Shown here piece by piece: positions 17,591 to 24,337 of a DNA stretch of 64,000 nt. The DNA lies in the NCBI GenBank assembly GCA_001799565.1, contig MGTS01000012.1:1-64000 (forward strand). The letters run 5' to 3'. Under the pieces are notes generated by a model. That model saw only the letters and a program-made list of their open reading frames with translations, was not told the DNA's origin and ran no database searches. The stretch comes from Elusimicrobia bacterium GWA2_51_34. Its GTDB lineage: Bacteria; Elusimicrobiota; Elusimicrobia; Elusimicrobiales; UBA9959. The translations under genes were made by a program, and so were the position numbers. Each line of letters begins with the position of its first letter. The stretch's first letter is position 1.

Positions 17591-17689
17591 GGGTAGTAGT
17601 TAGTAGACAGTAGGTGGTAGGTAGGGAAAGCGGTATCCCTTGAAAACCTGCCTATTACATACTACCTACCATCTACTACCTGATACCTT
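17591..17689. repeat. heptad inverted repeat, word GGTAGTA/CTACTAC
   Basis: Left units (GGTAGTA GTTAGTA GACAGTA GGTGGTA GGTAGGG) pair with right units around TACTACCTACCATCTACTACC. It fills the khpA-trmD gap, where rimM would be expected. The tract touches the trmD ATG and leaves no Shine-Dalgarno. Confidence 0.85.
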
Positions 17690-18364
17690 ATGCGGATTGA
17701 TGTTATTACCCTGTTCCCGCGCAGCGTTGACGAAGCCCTGTCGGAAAGTATTATAGGCCGGGCGCGCGGTGAAGGGTTTCTTAAACTCTCTTTTGTTAAC
17801 CCGAGAGATTTTTCAGGCGACCGCCGCGGTACCGCCGATGACAAGCCTTACGGAGGCGGCACCGGCATGGTAATGATGGCGGAGCCCGTATACCAGGCGC
17901 TGAAAAAAGTAAAACAGAAAGGTTCCTTCACGGTGCTGCTTACCCCGAAGGGCAGGCCGTTTACCCAGAAGCTGGCCTTGAGCCTGGCTAAAAAAAAGCG
18001 CCTGATCTTTATCTGCGGCCATTACGAAGGCACCGATGAGAGGATTTCCCCTCTGGCCGATCTTGAGCTCTCAGTGGGCGATTATGTGCTTACGGGAGGC
18101 GAGCCGGCGGCTGCGGTGGTGATAGACGCTGTTACGCGCCTTATTCCCGGGGTGCTCAAAAAAGCCGACGCCACGGTGAACGAAACTTTTACCGGTTCGC
18201 TTCTGGAAGCCCCGCATTATACCCGTCCCGCGCTCTGGCGCGGTAAGAAAGTGCCGGCGGTTCTTCTGGGCGGTAACCACGCTTTAATAGATAACTGGCG
18301 AAAGACCAAGGCGCTGGAACTGACTAAAAAGTACCGGCCGGATTTGCTGAAGAGATTACGGTGA
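17690..18364 (+). CDS. trmD: tRNA (guanine-37-N1)-methyltransferase
   Basis: SAM-dependent m1G37 methylase with the SPOUT knot; 224 residues. Recognisable parts are MRIDVITLFP, DDKPYGGGTGMVMM, the knot region ICGHYEGTDER and VGDYVLTGGEPAA. ATG 17690 abuts a heptad tract with no ribosome site, so translation may depend on coupling or on the hairpin bringing upstream signals close. Followed by rplS after 42 nt. Confidence 0.97.
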   Translation: MRIDVITLFPRSVDEALSESIIGRARGEGFLKLSFVNPRDFSGDRRGTADDKPYGGGTGMVMMAEPVYQALKKVKQKGSFTVLLTPKGRPFTQKLALSLAKKKRLIFICGHYEGTDERISPLADLELSVGDYVLTGGEPAAAVVIDAVTRLIPGVLKKADATVNETFTGSLLEAPHYTRPALWRGKKVPAVLLGGNHALIDNWRKTKALELTKKYRPDLLKRLR

Positions 18365-18406
18365 TGAAGAATCGATTACAGCGATAGGACTCTTAAAGGA
18401 GGAAAT

Positions 18407-18859
18407 ATGAAGGACATCCAGGCTCATCTCGGACTGAAGAATGAAAAATTTGATTTCAGGACGGGCGATACCGTGAAAGTTCACACCAAAGTGGTGGAGG
18501 GAGACAGCGAAAGGATACAGGTTTTTGACGGCGTGGTTATTTCAAGGCGCGGCTCAGGCATAGCCGAAACCATCATCGTAAGGAAAATTTCCTACGGTGT
18601 GGGTGTGGAGCGCATTTTCCCCATCAATTCTCCGAGAATTGACAAAATTGAAGTGACAAAAACCGGTAAAGTAAAGCGTTCGAAAATTTATTATATCAGG
18701 GAACTGGCAGGCAAATCCGCCAGACTTAAAGAGACCGGGCAGAAAGAAGACGGCGGAGTTGCGTCGCAGGCGGTATCTCAGGTTGAGGCGGTCCCCGCGG
18801 CTCCGGCTTCCGCGGCAGCCCCGGCTTCGGCTGCCACCGACGTTAAAGCCGCTAGTTAA
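18407..18859 (+). CDS. rplS: 50S ribosomal protein L19 with Ala/Pro-rich tail
   Basis: The first about 115 residues are a normal L19 ([36 protein letters not shown]). A further roughly 35 residues are an Ala/Pro/Val-rich tail with a repeat-like [14 protein letters not shown] stretch, longer than the usual L19. AAAGGAGG precedes ATG 18407. Confidence 0.95.
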   Translation: MKDIQAHLGLKNEKFDFRTGDTVKVHTKVVEGDSERIQVFDGVVISRRGSGIAETIIVRKISYGVGVERIFPINSPRIDKIEVTKTGKVKRSKIYYIRELAGKSARLKETGQKEDGGVASQAVSQVEAVPAAPASAAAPASAATDVKAAS

Positions 18860-18865
18860 CAAAAG

Positions 18866-18992
18866 GGTATAGGAACTGGAGAAGTCAGAGGACAGATGTC
18901 AGAAGTCAGATCCGCAATTGATTTCCTCAAATCTGATTTCTGTCCTCTGGCTTCTGACCTCTACTCTAGCCCCTCTACCCTAACTCCTATCC
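18866..18992. repeat. nested heptad hairpin: outer word AGGGTAT/CCCTCTA, inner word GTCAGAA
   Basis: The outer arms (GGGTATAGGAACTGG with CTACCCTAACTCCTATCCC) enclose inner arms (GAAGTCAGAGGACAGATGTC with GTCCTCTGGCTTCTGAC). Two word families occur in one element. It overlaps the possible N-terminus of rnhB. Confidence 0.8.
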
Positions 18993-19006
18993 CAAAAGGC
19001 GGGATA

Positions 19007-19684
19007 TTGGAAAAAACAACTGTGCCGCTTTCCACTTTTGACCATTCATTGATAGCCCAAAGAAATCCCGTTTTTCTTGTGGGTGTTGACGAGGCCGGAC
19101 GGGGACCTTTGGCAGGCCCGGTGGTCGCTTGCGCCGCCCATATTCCTCCCGCGGTTTTTCCCCTGGTTTCCCCCTTTGTAAATGACAGTAAAAAATTAAC
19201 CCCCAAAAAAAGGGAGGCGGCTTTTTCGGCTATGCTCGGAGCCGGGGTTCGTTCCGGTTTCGGCTGGGCAATGCCTGAGGAAATTGACCGCTGCAATATA
19301 TTGGAAGCCACCTTCAACGCCATGGGCACGGCGGTTAAAAGGCTCGCCCGCCTCCTTGGTGTGCTGCCGCCCGCCGGTTTATTTGTTCTGGTGGATGGGC
19401 CGTATAAAATAAAGCGTCTTGCCGTAAGCCAGGAGGCCGTGGTGGACGGCGACGCGCGCTCTCTTTCTATCGCCGCCGCGAGTATTTTCGCGAAGGTTCT
19501 GCGCGACCGCTGGATGGCGCGCCTTGAGACGCGGCACCCGGGCTACGGCCTGGCAAAACATAAGGGCTATGGTACGGCCTCGCACCTTTCCGCCTTGCGC
19601 GTTTTGGGCCCGTCTGCCGTTCACCGCCTTAGTTTCGCGCCTGTAAAAATGGCAGCTATATCAGAAGTCAGAAGCCAGAAGTAG
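19007..19684 (+). CDS. rnhB: ribonuclease HII
   Basis: Cleaves the RNA strand of RNA-DNA hybrids and single ribonucleotides in DNA. The DEDD residues are visible: GVDEAGRGPLAGP, the later Asp in VDGPYKIK, and ARSLSIAAASIFAKV. The frame is open back to ATG 18896, but those 37 codons are encoded by a heptad repeat (SEVRSAIDFLKSD); I prefer TTG 19007, preceded by AGGCGG and nearer to the family start. GTG 19022 is an alternative. The last residues (ISEVRSQK) are again repeat-encoded. Confidence 0.88.
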   Translation: MEKTTVPLSTFDHSLIAQRNPVFLVGVDEAGRGPLAGPVVACAAHIPPAVFPLVSPFVNDSKKLTPKKREAAFSAMLGAGVRSGFGWAMPEEIDRCNILEATFNAMGTAVKRLARLLGVLPPAGLFVLVDGPYKIKRLAVSQEAVVDGDARSLSIAAASIFAKVLRDRWMARLETRHPGYGLAKHKGYGTASHLSALRVLGPSAVHRLSFAPVKMAAISEVRSQK

Positions 19685-19772
19685 GAATTTGCTGGCCATT
19701 CGCTCGCCAGTTCGGCGAGCGCCCGCTGAAATAGCGGGCGAATTCTGACCACTGATCACTGTCTACTTGGGC
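19657..19772. repeat. heptad tract GTCAGAA with two internal GC hairpins
   Basis: It begins in the rnhB 3' end (CAGAAGTCAGAAGCCAGAAG). Two short hairpins follow (CGCTCGCCAGTTCGGCGAGCG and CGCCCGCTGAAATAGCGGGCG). It ends with CTGACCACTGATCACTGTC before yraN. Confidence 0.7.
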
Positions 19773-19787
19773 GGCACCAAAAAAATT

Positions 19788-20144
19788 ATGAACGACCGTG
19801 GCAAAATTTACGAAGACCAGGCCGCCGCTTTCCTTGAAAATGCCGGTCTCACGCTTATACGGCGCAACTGGAGCGCCCCCACAGGCGAGATAGATATTAT
19901 AGCTTCAGAAAAAGGCGCTCTGGTTTTTGTGGAAGTACGCGGGCGTTCAAGCGCGGGTTTTGGCTCCCCCGCCGAAACGGTGACAAAATCAAAGCAGGTC
20001 CGAATCATAAAAACGGCTATCGGCTATCTTAAGGCCAAGGCTCTTAAACCGGAGAGCGTTCGTTTTGACGTAGTGGCTATTATCCCTGGAAACGCGCCGG
20101 AACATATCCGTGGCGCCTTTGATGCCGGAAAATACTGGTATTAA
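19788..20144 (+). CDS. YraN/UPF0102 family endonuclease-like protein
   Basis: 118 residues. The family core of a restriction-endonuclease-like fold is present: RRNWSAPTGEIDIIASE, LVFVEVRGRSS with the E-x-R/K motif, and TKSKQVRIIKTA. Function is still debated in the family (Holliday-junction or recombination links proposed). ATG 19788 is preferred over TTG 19767 inside the repeat edge. Position after rnhB is a common arrangement. Confidence 0.88.
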   Translation: MNDRGKIYEDQAAAFLENAGLTLIRRNWSAPTGEIDIIASEKGALVFVEVRGRSSAGFGSPAETVTKSKQVRIIKTAIGYLKAKALKPESVRFDVVAIIPGNAPEHIRGAFDAGKYWY

Positions 20145-20149
20145 ACCCA

Positions 20150-20235
20150 GGGTTTAGGGTAGAGGGTAGAGTTGCAGAAAGTAAAGAACTCCTTACTCTA
20201 AACCCTATACCCTAGCCCCTATACCCTGTTGTTAA
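20150..20235. repeat. heptad inverted repeat, word AGGGTAG/CCCTATA, near-perfect apex
   Basis: The left arm GGGTTTAGGGTAGAGGGTAGAG pairs with the right arm TCTAAACCCTATACCC. The centre AAAGAACTCCTTAC is an apex copy. The word is the same as at 10581-10735. Confidence 0.85.
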
Positions 20236-20247
20236 AGGAAACTACTT

Positions 20248-21087
20248 ATGAACACCCCCTGTGATACGCTCAAAACAGTTGACATTGCGGCTGGCTGGCT
20301 GAAGACCAGGACCGGTGGGCGCAAACCGGCAATAGCCATAATAGCCGGCAGCGGCCTTGCCGACTCCCTGCCGGGGCTTGACGACAAGCTGGTTATCCCG
20401 TATAAAGAAATTCCGGGTTTCCCTCCCCCCACGGTAAAGGGGCACAAAGGCGAGCTTATTTTCGGGCGGCTGGGTTCCAAGGAAGTTGTTGTTATGCGCG
20501 GGCGCTTCCATTACTACGAGGGCCGGCCCCTTAATTTCATCGCTTTTCCCATACGGGTGCTGGGCGCTTTGGGAGTGAAAAAATTGATTCTGACCGCCGC
20601 GGTCGGTTCGCTTAAACCTTCCATTAAGCCCGGCGATCTGCTGCTGCTTAAAGACCATATAAACCTGATGGGTTCAAATCCCCTTATAGGAAATTATAAC
20701 CCGGCTTTCGGCGAAATGTTTCCAGATATGAATGAGCCCTATGACGCCCTGCTTCGCGAGACCGCCGTTAAGACCGCGAAAAAACTGAGGGTGGCCGTGA
20801 AAACCGGCGTTTACGCGGCCGTACCCGGCCCGTCTTATGAAACACCCTCCGAAGTTAAAGTTTACCGCCTTCTTGGCGGGGATGTGGTTGGCATGTCGGT
20901 GGTGCCTGAAAACATAGCCGCCCGCCAGCTTAAAATGCGTGTGCTCGGTCTGTGCTGGATTTCAAACTTCGCCAGCGGCATTTCACAAACAACTCTGTCC
21001 CACGACGAAGTGCTTGAGCTCGGCGCCGTAGTTTCAGTGAAAATAAAAATCCTGCTTGAAAGCCTGCTGAGATCCGAGGCATTCTGA
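20248..21087 (+). CDS. punA: purine-nucleoside phosphorylase
   Basis: Phosphorolyses purine nucleosides to base plus ribose-1-P. 279 residues of the PNP/MTAP family (trimeric type). Signs are IAIIAGSGLADSL (phosphate-binding Ser), GHKGELIFGRL, RFHYYEGR, LTAAVGSL, and the base-binding region with GDVVGMSVVPE. TTAAAGGAAAC precedes ATG 20248. It heads a salvage group with pyrimidine-nucleoside phosphorylase and upp. Confidence 0.93.
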   Translation: MNTPCDTLKTVDIAAGWLKTRTGGRKPAIAIIAGSGLADSLPGLDDKLVIPYKEIPGFPPPTVKGHKGELIFGRLGSKEVVVMRGRFHYYEGRPLNFIAFPIRVLGALGVKKLILTAAVGSLKPSIKPGDLLLLKDHINLMGSNPLIGNYNPAFGEMFPDMNEPYDALLRETAVKTAKKLRVAVKTGVYAAVPGPSYETPSEVKVYRLLGGDVVGMSVVPENIAARQLKMRVLGLCWISNFASGISQTTLSHDEVLELGAVVSVKIKILLESLLRSEAF

Positions 21088-21092
21088 CCGCG

Positions 21093-21152
21093 GAGGCTAG
21101 TATGCGAGTATGCTGGTAAGCTTAAAGCCTACTAGCCTACAGGCCTACCAGC
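21093..21152. repeat. heptad inverted repeat, word AGGCTAG/GCCTACT
   Basis: Left units AGGCTAG TATGCGA GTATGCT face right units GCCTACTAGCCTACAGGCCTAC. The word is the same as at 12786-12881. It lies between the two phosphorylase genes. Confidence 0.8.
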
Positions 21153-21166
21153 TGTTAAGGAGTCTT

Positions 21167-22477
21167 ATGCGAATGCTTGACCTGCTGCTTAAAAAACGCT
21201 CCGGCCTTGAACTTTCCGGCCCCGAGCTTGAATTTATAGCTGCCGGCGCGGCTTTGGGTTCTATACCGGATTATCAGCTTTCCGCCTGGCTTATGGCCGT
21301 TTTTTTTAACGGCCTTACCAAAAAAGAAACCGCCGCTTTTACCAGGGCCATGGCCCTTTCAGGCGCGCGTCTTAACCTTAAAGGCGTTAAAGGCGCCAAG
21401 GTGGATAAGCATTCCACCGGCGGAGTGGGTGACGGCGTGTCGCTCGCGCTTGCTCCGGTGGCTGCCGCCTGCGGTGTGGTGGTGCCCATGATGAGCGGCA
21501 GAGGCCTTGGCCACACTGGTGGAACGCTTGATAAGCTTGAGTCCGTGAAAGGCTTTAAGGTGCGGCTCGCCCCGGGGCGCGTGGTAAGCCAGCTTAAAGC
21601 CACGGGACTTTCAATGTTCGGCCAGACGGCGGAGCTGGCTCCCAGCGACAGGAAACTTTACGCGCTTCGCGACGCTTCATGCACAGTGGAATCTATGCCG
21701 CTGATAGTCGCAAGCATACTTTCAAAAAAATACGCCGAAGATATTACCGGGCTTGTAATGGATGTTAAATACGGCTCGGGCGCTTTCCTGAAAGATTTTA
21801 AAAAAAGCAGAGAATTGGCGGTTGCCTTAATGGAGACCGCCAGGCTTCTGGGCATACGCTGCGTGGCGCTGCTAACGGCTATGGAAGAGCCGCTGGGCCT
21901 TGCCGTGGGAAACGCTATTGAAATGGAACAGTCCATCCGGATATTACAGGGCGAAAAAGGCCCCGCGGATTTCATGCGGGTGCTTGAAGTGCTTTCTGGC
22001 TGGATGATTTACCTTGGCGCCAAAGCCCGTACTCCGGAGGAAGGCGAAGAAAAGGCGAGAAGAGCCATAGTTTCCGGCGCCGCGCTTGAAAAATTGCGCC
22101 TGCTGTTCAAATGGCAGGGCGGAGATACGCGGGCGGCGGATAACCCCGGGCGTTTCCTGCCCAGGGCAAAGCTTTCTCGTGAAATAAAAGCTGTCAGGGG
22201 CGGGTATCTTACCAGGCTTGATTCAAGGACCGTAGGACATGCCAGCGTGATGCTTGGCGCCGGCCGCAGCCGGGCCGAGGACACGGTAGATTTCGGCGCG
22301 GGAATAATGCTTTCAAAAAAACTCGGAGATAAACTGAGGCCGGGCGAAGTGGTGGCCAGGCTTTACGCCTCCGACGCTAAAAAACTTTCCGAGGGCGCCA
22401 AAATGTTTGAGAGCGCGCTTGCAACGGGTCCGCGTCCGCCCAAAAAAGAGCCGTTGATAAGAGAGATAATAAAGTGA
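21167..22477 (+). CDS. pdp: pyrimidine-nucleoside (thymidine) phosphorylase
   Basis: Phosphorolysis of pyrimidine nucleosides; 436 residues. The family signature KVDKHSTGGVGDGVSLALAP lies near residue 80, followed by GRGLGHTGGTLDKLES and the Lys/Ser phosphate residues. The C-terminal alpha/beta domain ends with the typical Gly-rich GRGL-type region. ATG 21167 has TTAAGGAG upstream; the frame extends back through the repeat to 21110 but that part is not conserved. It sits between PNP and upp. Confidence 0.93.
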   Translation: MRMLDLLLKKRSGLELSGPELEFIAAGAALGSIPDYQLSAWLMAVFFNGLTKKETAAFTRAMALSGARLNLKGVKGAKVDKHSTGGVGDGVSLALAPVAAACGVVVPMMSGRGLGHTGGTLDKLESVKGFKVRLAPGRVVSQLKATGLSMFGQTAELAPSDRKLYALRDASCTVESMPLIVASILSKKYAEDITGLVMDVKYGSGAFLKDFKKSRELAVALMETARLLGIRCVALLTAMEEPLGLAVGNAIEMEQSIRILQGEKGPADFMRVLEVLSGWMIYLGAKARTPEEGEEKARRAIVSGAALEKLRLLFKWQGGDTRAADNPGRFLPRAKLSREIKAVRGGYLTRLDSRTVGHASVMLGAGRSRAEDTVDFGAGIMLSKKLGDKLRPGEVVARLYASDAKKLSEGAKMFESALATGPRPPKKEPLIREIIK

Positions 22478-22483
22478 TCATAA

Positions 22484-22605
22484 CGCAAAGCGTTATGATC
22501 GCCATAAGTTTTAAGCCATAGGCCATATGTCAGTTAAGGAACTCCTTAAGAGCTTATAGCGTGCAGCCTACGGCGTATGGCAGTGATGGCATTATGGCGT
22601 TTATC
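22484..22605. repeat. heptad inverted repeat, word GCCATAA/GCCATAG, perfect apex
   Basis: Left units (GCCATAA GTTTTAA GCCATAG GCCATAT) and right units (TTATAGC GTGCAGC CTACGGC GTATGGC) flank TTAAGGAACTCCTTAA. A separate palindrome GATCATAACGCAAAGCGTTATGATC lies at the left end (about 22473-22500). Confidence 0.85.
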
Positions 22606-22616
22606 AGGAGACTTGT

Positions 22617-23246
22617 ATGAATAAAAATATCCATATTTCAAAACATCCTCTTGTGCTTGATAAAATAGCCCGCTTGAGGGACAAGAACACATCCGCGGCC
22701 GATTTCAGGCGGCTGACAGGCGAAACCAGCCTGCTTTTGGCTCACGACGCGCTTTTAAACGTGAAAGTAAAAAGTGTGAGCGTGCGCACGCCCATAGGCG
22801 TTGCGCCGGCGCAAACGCTTTCCCACGACATGGTTTTTGTGGCTATTTTAAGGGCGGGGCTTGGCATGCTTGACGGCCTGGTTAAGCTTCATCCAGAAGC
22901 AAAACTGGCGCATATAGGCATTTATCGCGACGAGGAAACGCTAAAGCCCGTAAAATACTATGTCCGCCTTCCCAAAATAAAGAAAGACAGCCTGGTAGTG
23001 GTGCTTGACCCCATGCTTGCAACAGGGGGCTCCGCAGTAGAAGCCGTGGAAATACTTAAAGCCAGGGGCGCGGTAAATCTTTGTTTTATCGCTCTGATAG
23101 CGGCTAAGGAAGGTTTACGCCGACTTTCAGCCGCGCACCCCTGCCTGCCGGTTTATATCGGCACGGTAGATTCAAAGCTGAATAAAAACGGCTATATAGT
23201 GCCGGGCCTGGGCGATGCCGGCGACAGGATGTTCGGAACAGATTAA
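22617..23246 (+). CDS. upp: uracil phosphoribosyltransferase
   Basis: Uracil plus PRPP to UMP; 209 residues. The PRPP-binding motif VVLDPMLATGGSAVEAV lies near residue 128 and the uracil-site region GTVDSKLNKNGYIVPGLGDAGD near the C-terminus. The N-terminal ISKHPLVLDKIARLRD is typical. ATCAGGAG precedes ATG 22617. It completes the nucleoside-salvage group. Confidence 0.96.
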   Translation: MNKNIHISKHPLVLDKIARLRDKNTSAADFRRLTGETSLLLAHDALLNVKVKSVSVRTPIGVAPAQTLSHDMVFVAILRAGLGMLDGLVKLHPEAKLAHIGIYRDEETLKPVKYYVRLPKIKKDSLVVVLDPMLATGGSAVEAVEILKARGAVNLCFIALIAAKEGLRRLSAAHPCLPVYIGTVDSKLNKNGYIVPGLGDAGDRMFGTD

Positions 23247-23268
23247 AACCGGCTCCCGCCGGTTTTAA
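23246..23268 (+). terminator. terminator-like hairpin after upp
   Basis: AAACCGGC, short loop, GCCGGTTTTAA directly follows the upp stop codon. The T run is only four, so strength is uncertain. Confidence 0.5.
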
Positions 23269-23375
23269 TGTCACAAGTCACAAGTTTCAAGTCACAAGTG
23301 AAAAAGGACAGCAATTGCTGTCCTTTTTTATGCCCGCCGGTGCTCTTACTTGTGACTTGTGACCTGTGTCTTGTG
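23269..23375. repeat. heptad inverted repeat, word GTCACAA, with terminator-like core
   Basis: The left arm GTCACAAGTCACAAG continues as TTTCAAGTCACAAG, and the right arm is CTTGTGACTTGTGACCTG plus TCTTGTGAC. The core AAAGGACAGCAATTGCTGTCCTTTTTT (23305-23331) is a strong hairpin with T run, placed between convergent upp and the Crp-type regulator. Confidence 0.85.
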
Positions 23376-23376
23376 A

Positions 23377-24096
23377 CTATTTCCTGGCGTGCGGGCCGGC
23401 TATTTTTAAAAGCCCGGCGTGATCCAGTATTTTTATGGCTTTGGATTCCCGTTGTATCAGGTGTTTTTTTTCAAATTCAGCTAGTATCCGGACCACGGTT
23501 TCAAGAGCCAGACCGGTTATTTCGGCTATCTCCGTGCGCTTCAAGCCGTAGATCGCGGGAACGCTGGTATCTTTGCTTTTAAATGAAACTGCTTTAAGCA
23601 GGGCTTTTGCCACCTTGCCTTTGGCCGGCTGGTAAGCGGCATCGCTTAGTTTTGCCTGTAAATTGTGCGTTTCCTCTGCCAATTTACGCAGGAAAAGTTT
23701 GTATGTTTTCGGGTTGGCGGACAGGAAATTATCAAGGGCTTTTTCGCTTAAAAAAGAAAGAGTGGTGTCGCCCATGGACCTGGCGTTGCAGGAATAGTGA
23801 TTGCCGGAGAAAAAAGCGATGTGGCCGAAAAGTTCCCCCGGGTGACGTATCCAGGATATCATCTGCTGGCCCCGGGCGTCTATGGAAAAAACTTTTGCCC
23901 TGCCTTTGCAGACCACAAAAATTCCGGAGGGTTTCTGGGACTCGCCGTAAATTTCTTCGCCGTCTTTAAGTTGGCGCACGGTTTTTATGGCGTCCCAGAG
24001 TTTTTTGGCCTCTGGCTCAAGTTTGTCGGCGAAACAAATTGTAAGAAAACCGCAACCTGAGCAATCCGCCACTGGTTTTTTTGTCGTATTTTCCAT
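23377..24096 (-). CDS. Crp/Fnr-family regulator with FNR-type cysteine motif
   Basis: 239 residues: cyclic-nucleotide-binding-like beta domain (about 30-145) and a C-terminal winged HTH (about 165-225, LKRTEIAEITGLALETVVRILAEF). The N-terminus has CSGCGFLTIC, the same C-x2-C-x5-C spacing as the FNR [4Fe-4S] ligands. A fourth Cys occurs in VVCKG or NHYSCNAR, not at the standard FNR position. This predicts an oxygen- or redox-responsive activator, fitting the superoxide reductase genes further right; targets are unknown. ATG 24096 with a GGGGGGAG leader is chosen over an upstream TTG. Confidence 0.88.
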   Translation of the reverse strand: MENTTKKPVADCSGCGFLTICFADKLEPEAKKLWDAIKTVRQLKDGEEIYGESQKPSGIFVVCKGRAKVFSIDARGQQMISWIRHPGELFGHIAFFSGNHYSCNARSMGDTTLSFLSEKALDNFLSANPKTYKLFLRKLAEETHNLQAKLSDAAYQPAKGKVAKALLKAVSFKSKDTSVPAIYGLKRTEIAEITGLALETVVRILAEFEKKHLIQRESKAIKILDHAGLLKIAGPHARK

Positions 24097-24197
24097 GTCT
24101 CCCCCCAACCCTTTGAATTATCATTATACAATTTTTTTTGGAAACTGTTTTGGGCCATTTGCTAAACTATACTGAGCGCGCTTTTGCGCGTTCAGTG

Positions 24198-24330
24198 TCA
24201 CAAGTCACAAGAGCACAAGTCACAAGTTTGCACCAGTAAAAAAACAAAAATCCGGAATTTTAAACATCTTTCCTCTATCTTCAATCGTTTTTCTTACTTG
24301 TGACCTGTGCTCTTGTGACATGTGTCCTGC
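24198..24330. repeat. heptad inverted repeat, word GTCACAA, matching odd unit in both arms
   Basis: The left arm is GTCACAAGAGCACAAGTCAC and the reverse complement of the right arm is GTCACAAGAGCACAGGTCAC: the atypical unit AGCACA occurs at the same place in both. The loop is about 60 nt. It lies in the divergent region between the regulator and the flippase. Confidence 0.85.
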
Positions 24331-24337
24331 AATTGAT

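Noticed and set aside
23269-23375. Repeat arrays that look CRISPR-like at first glance
   Set aside because: Units are 7 nt without unique spacers and no cas genes are present.
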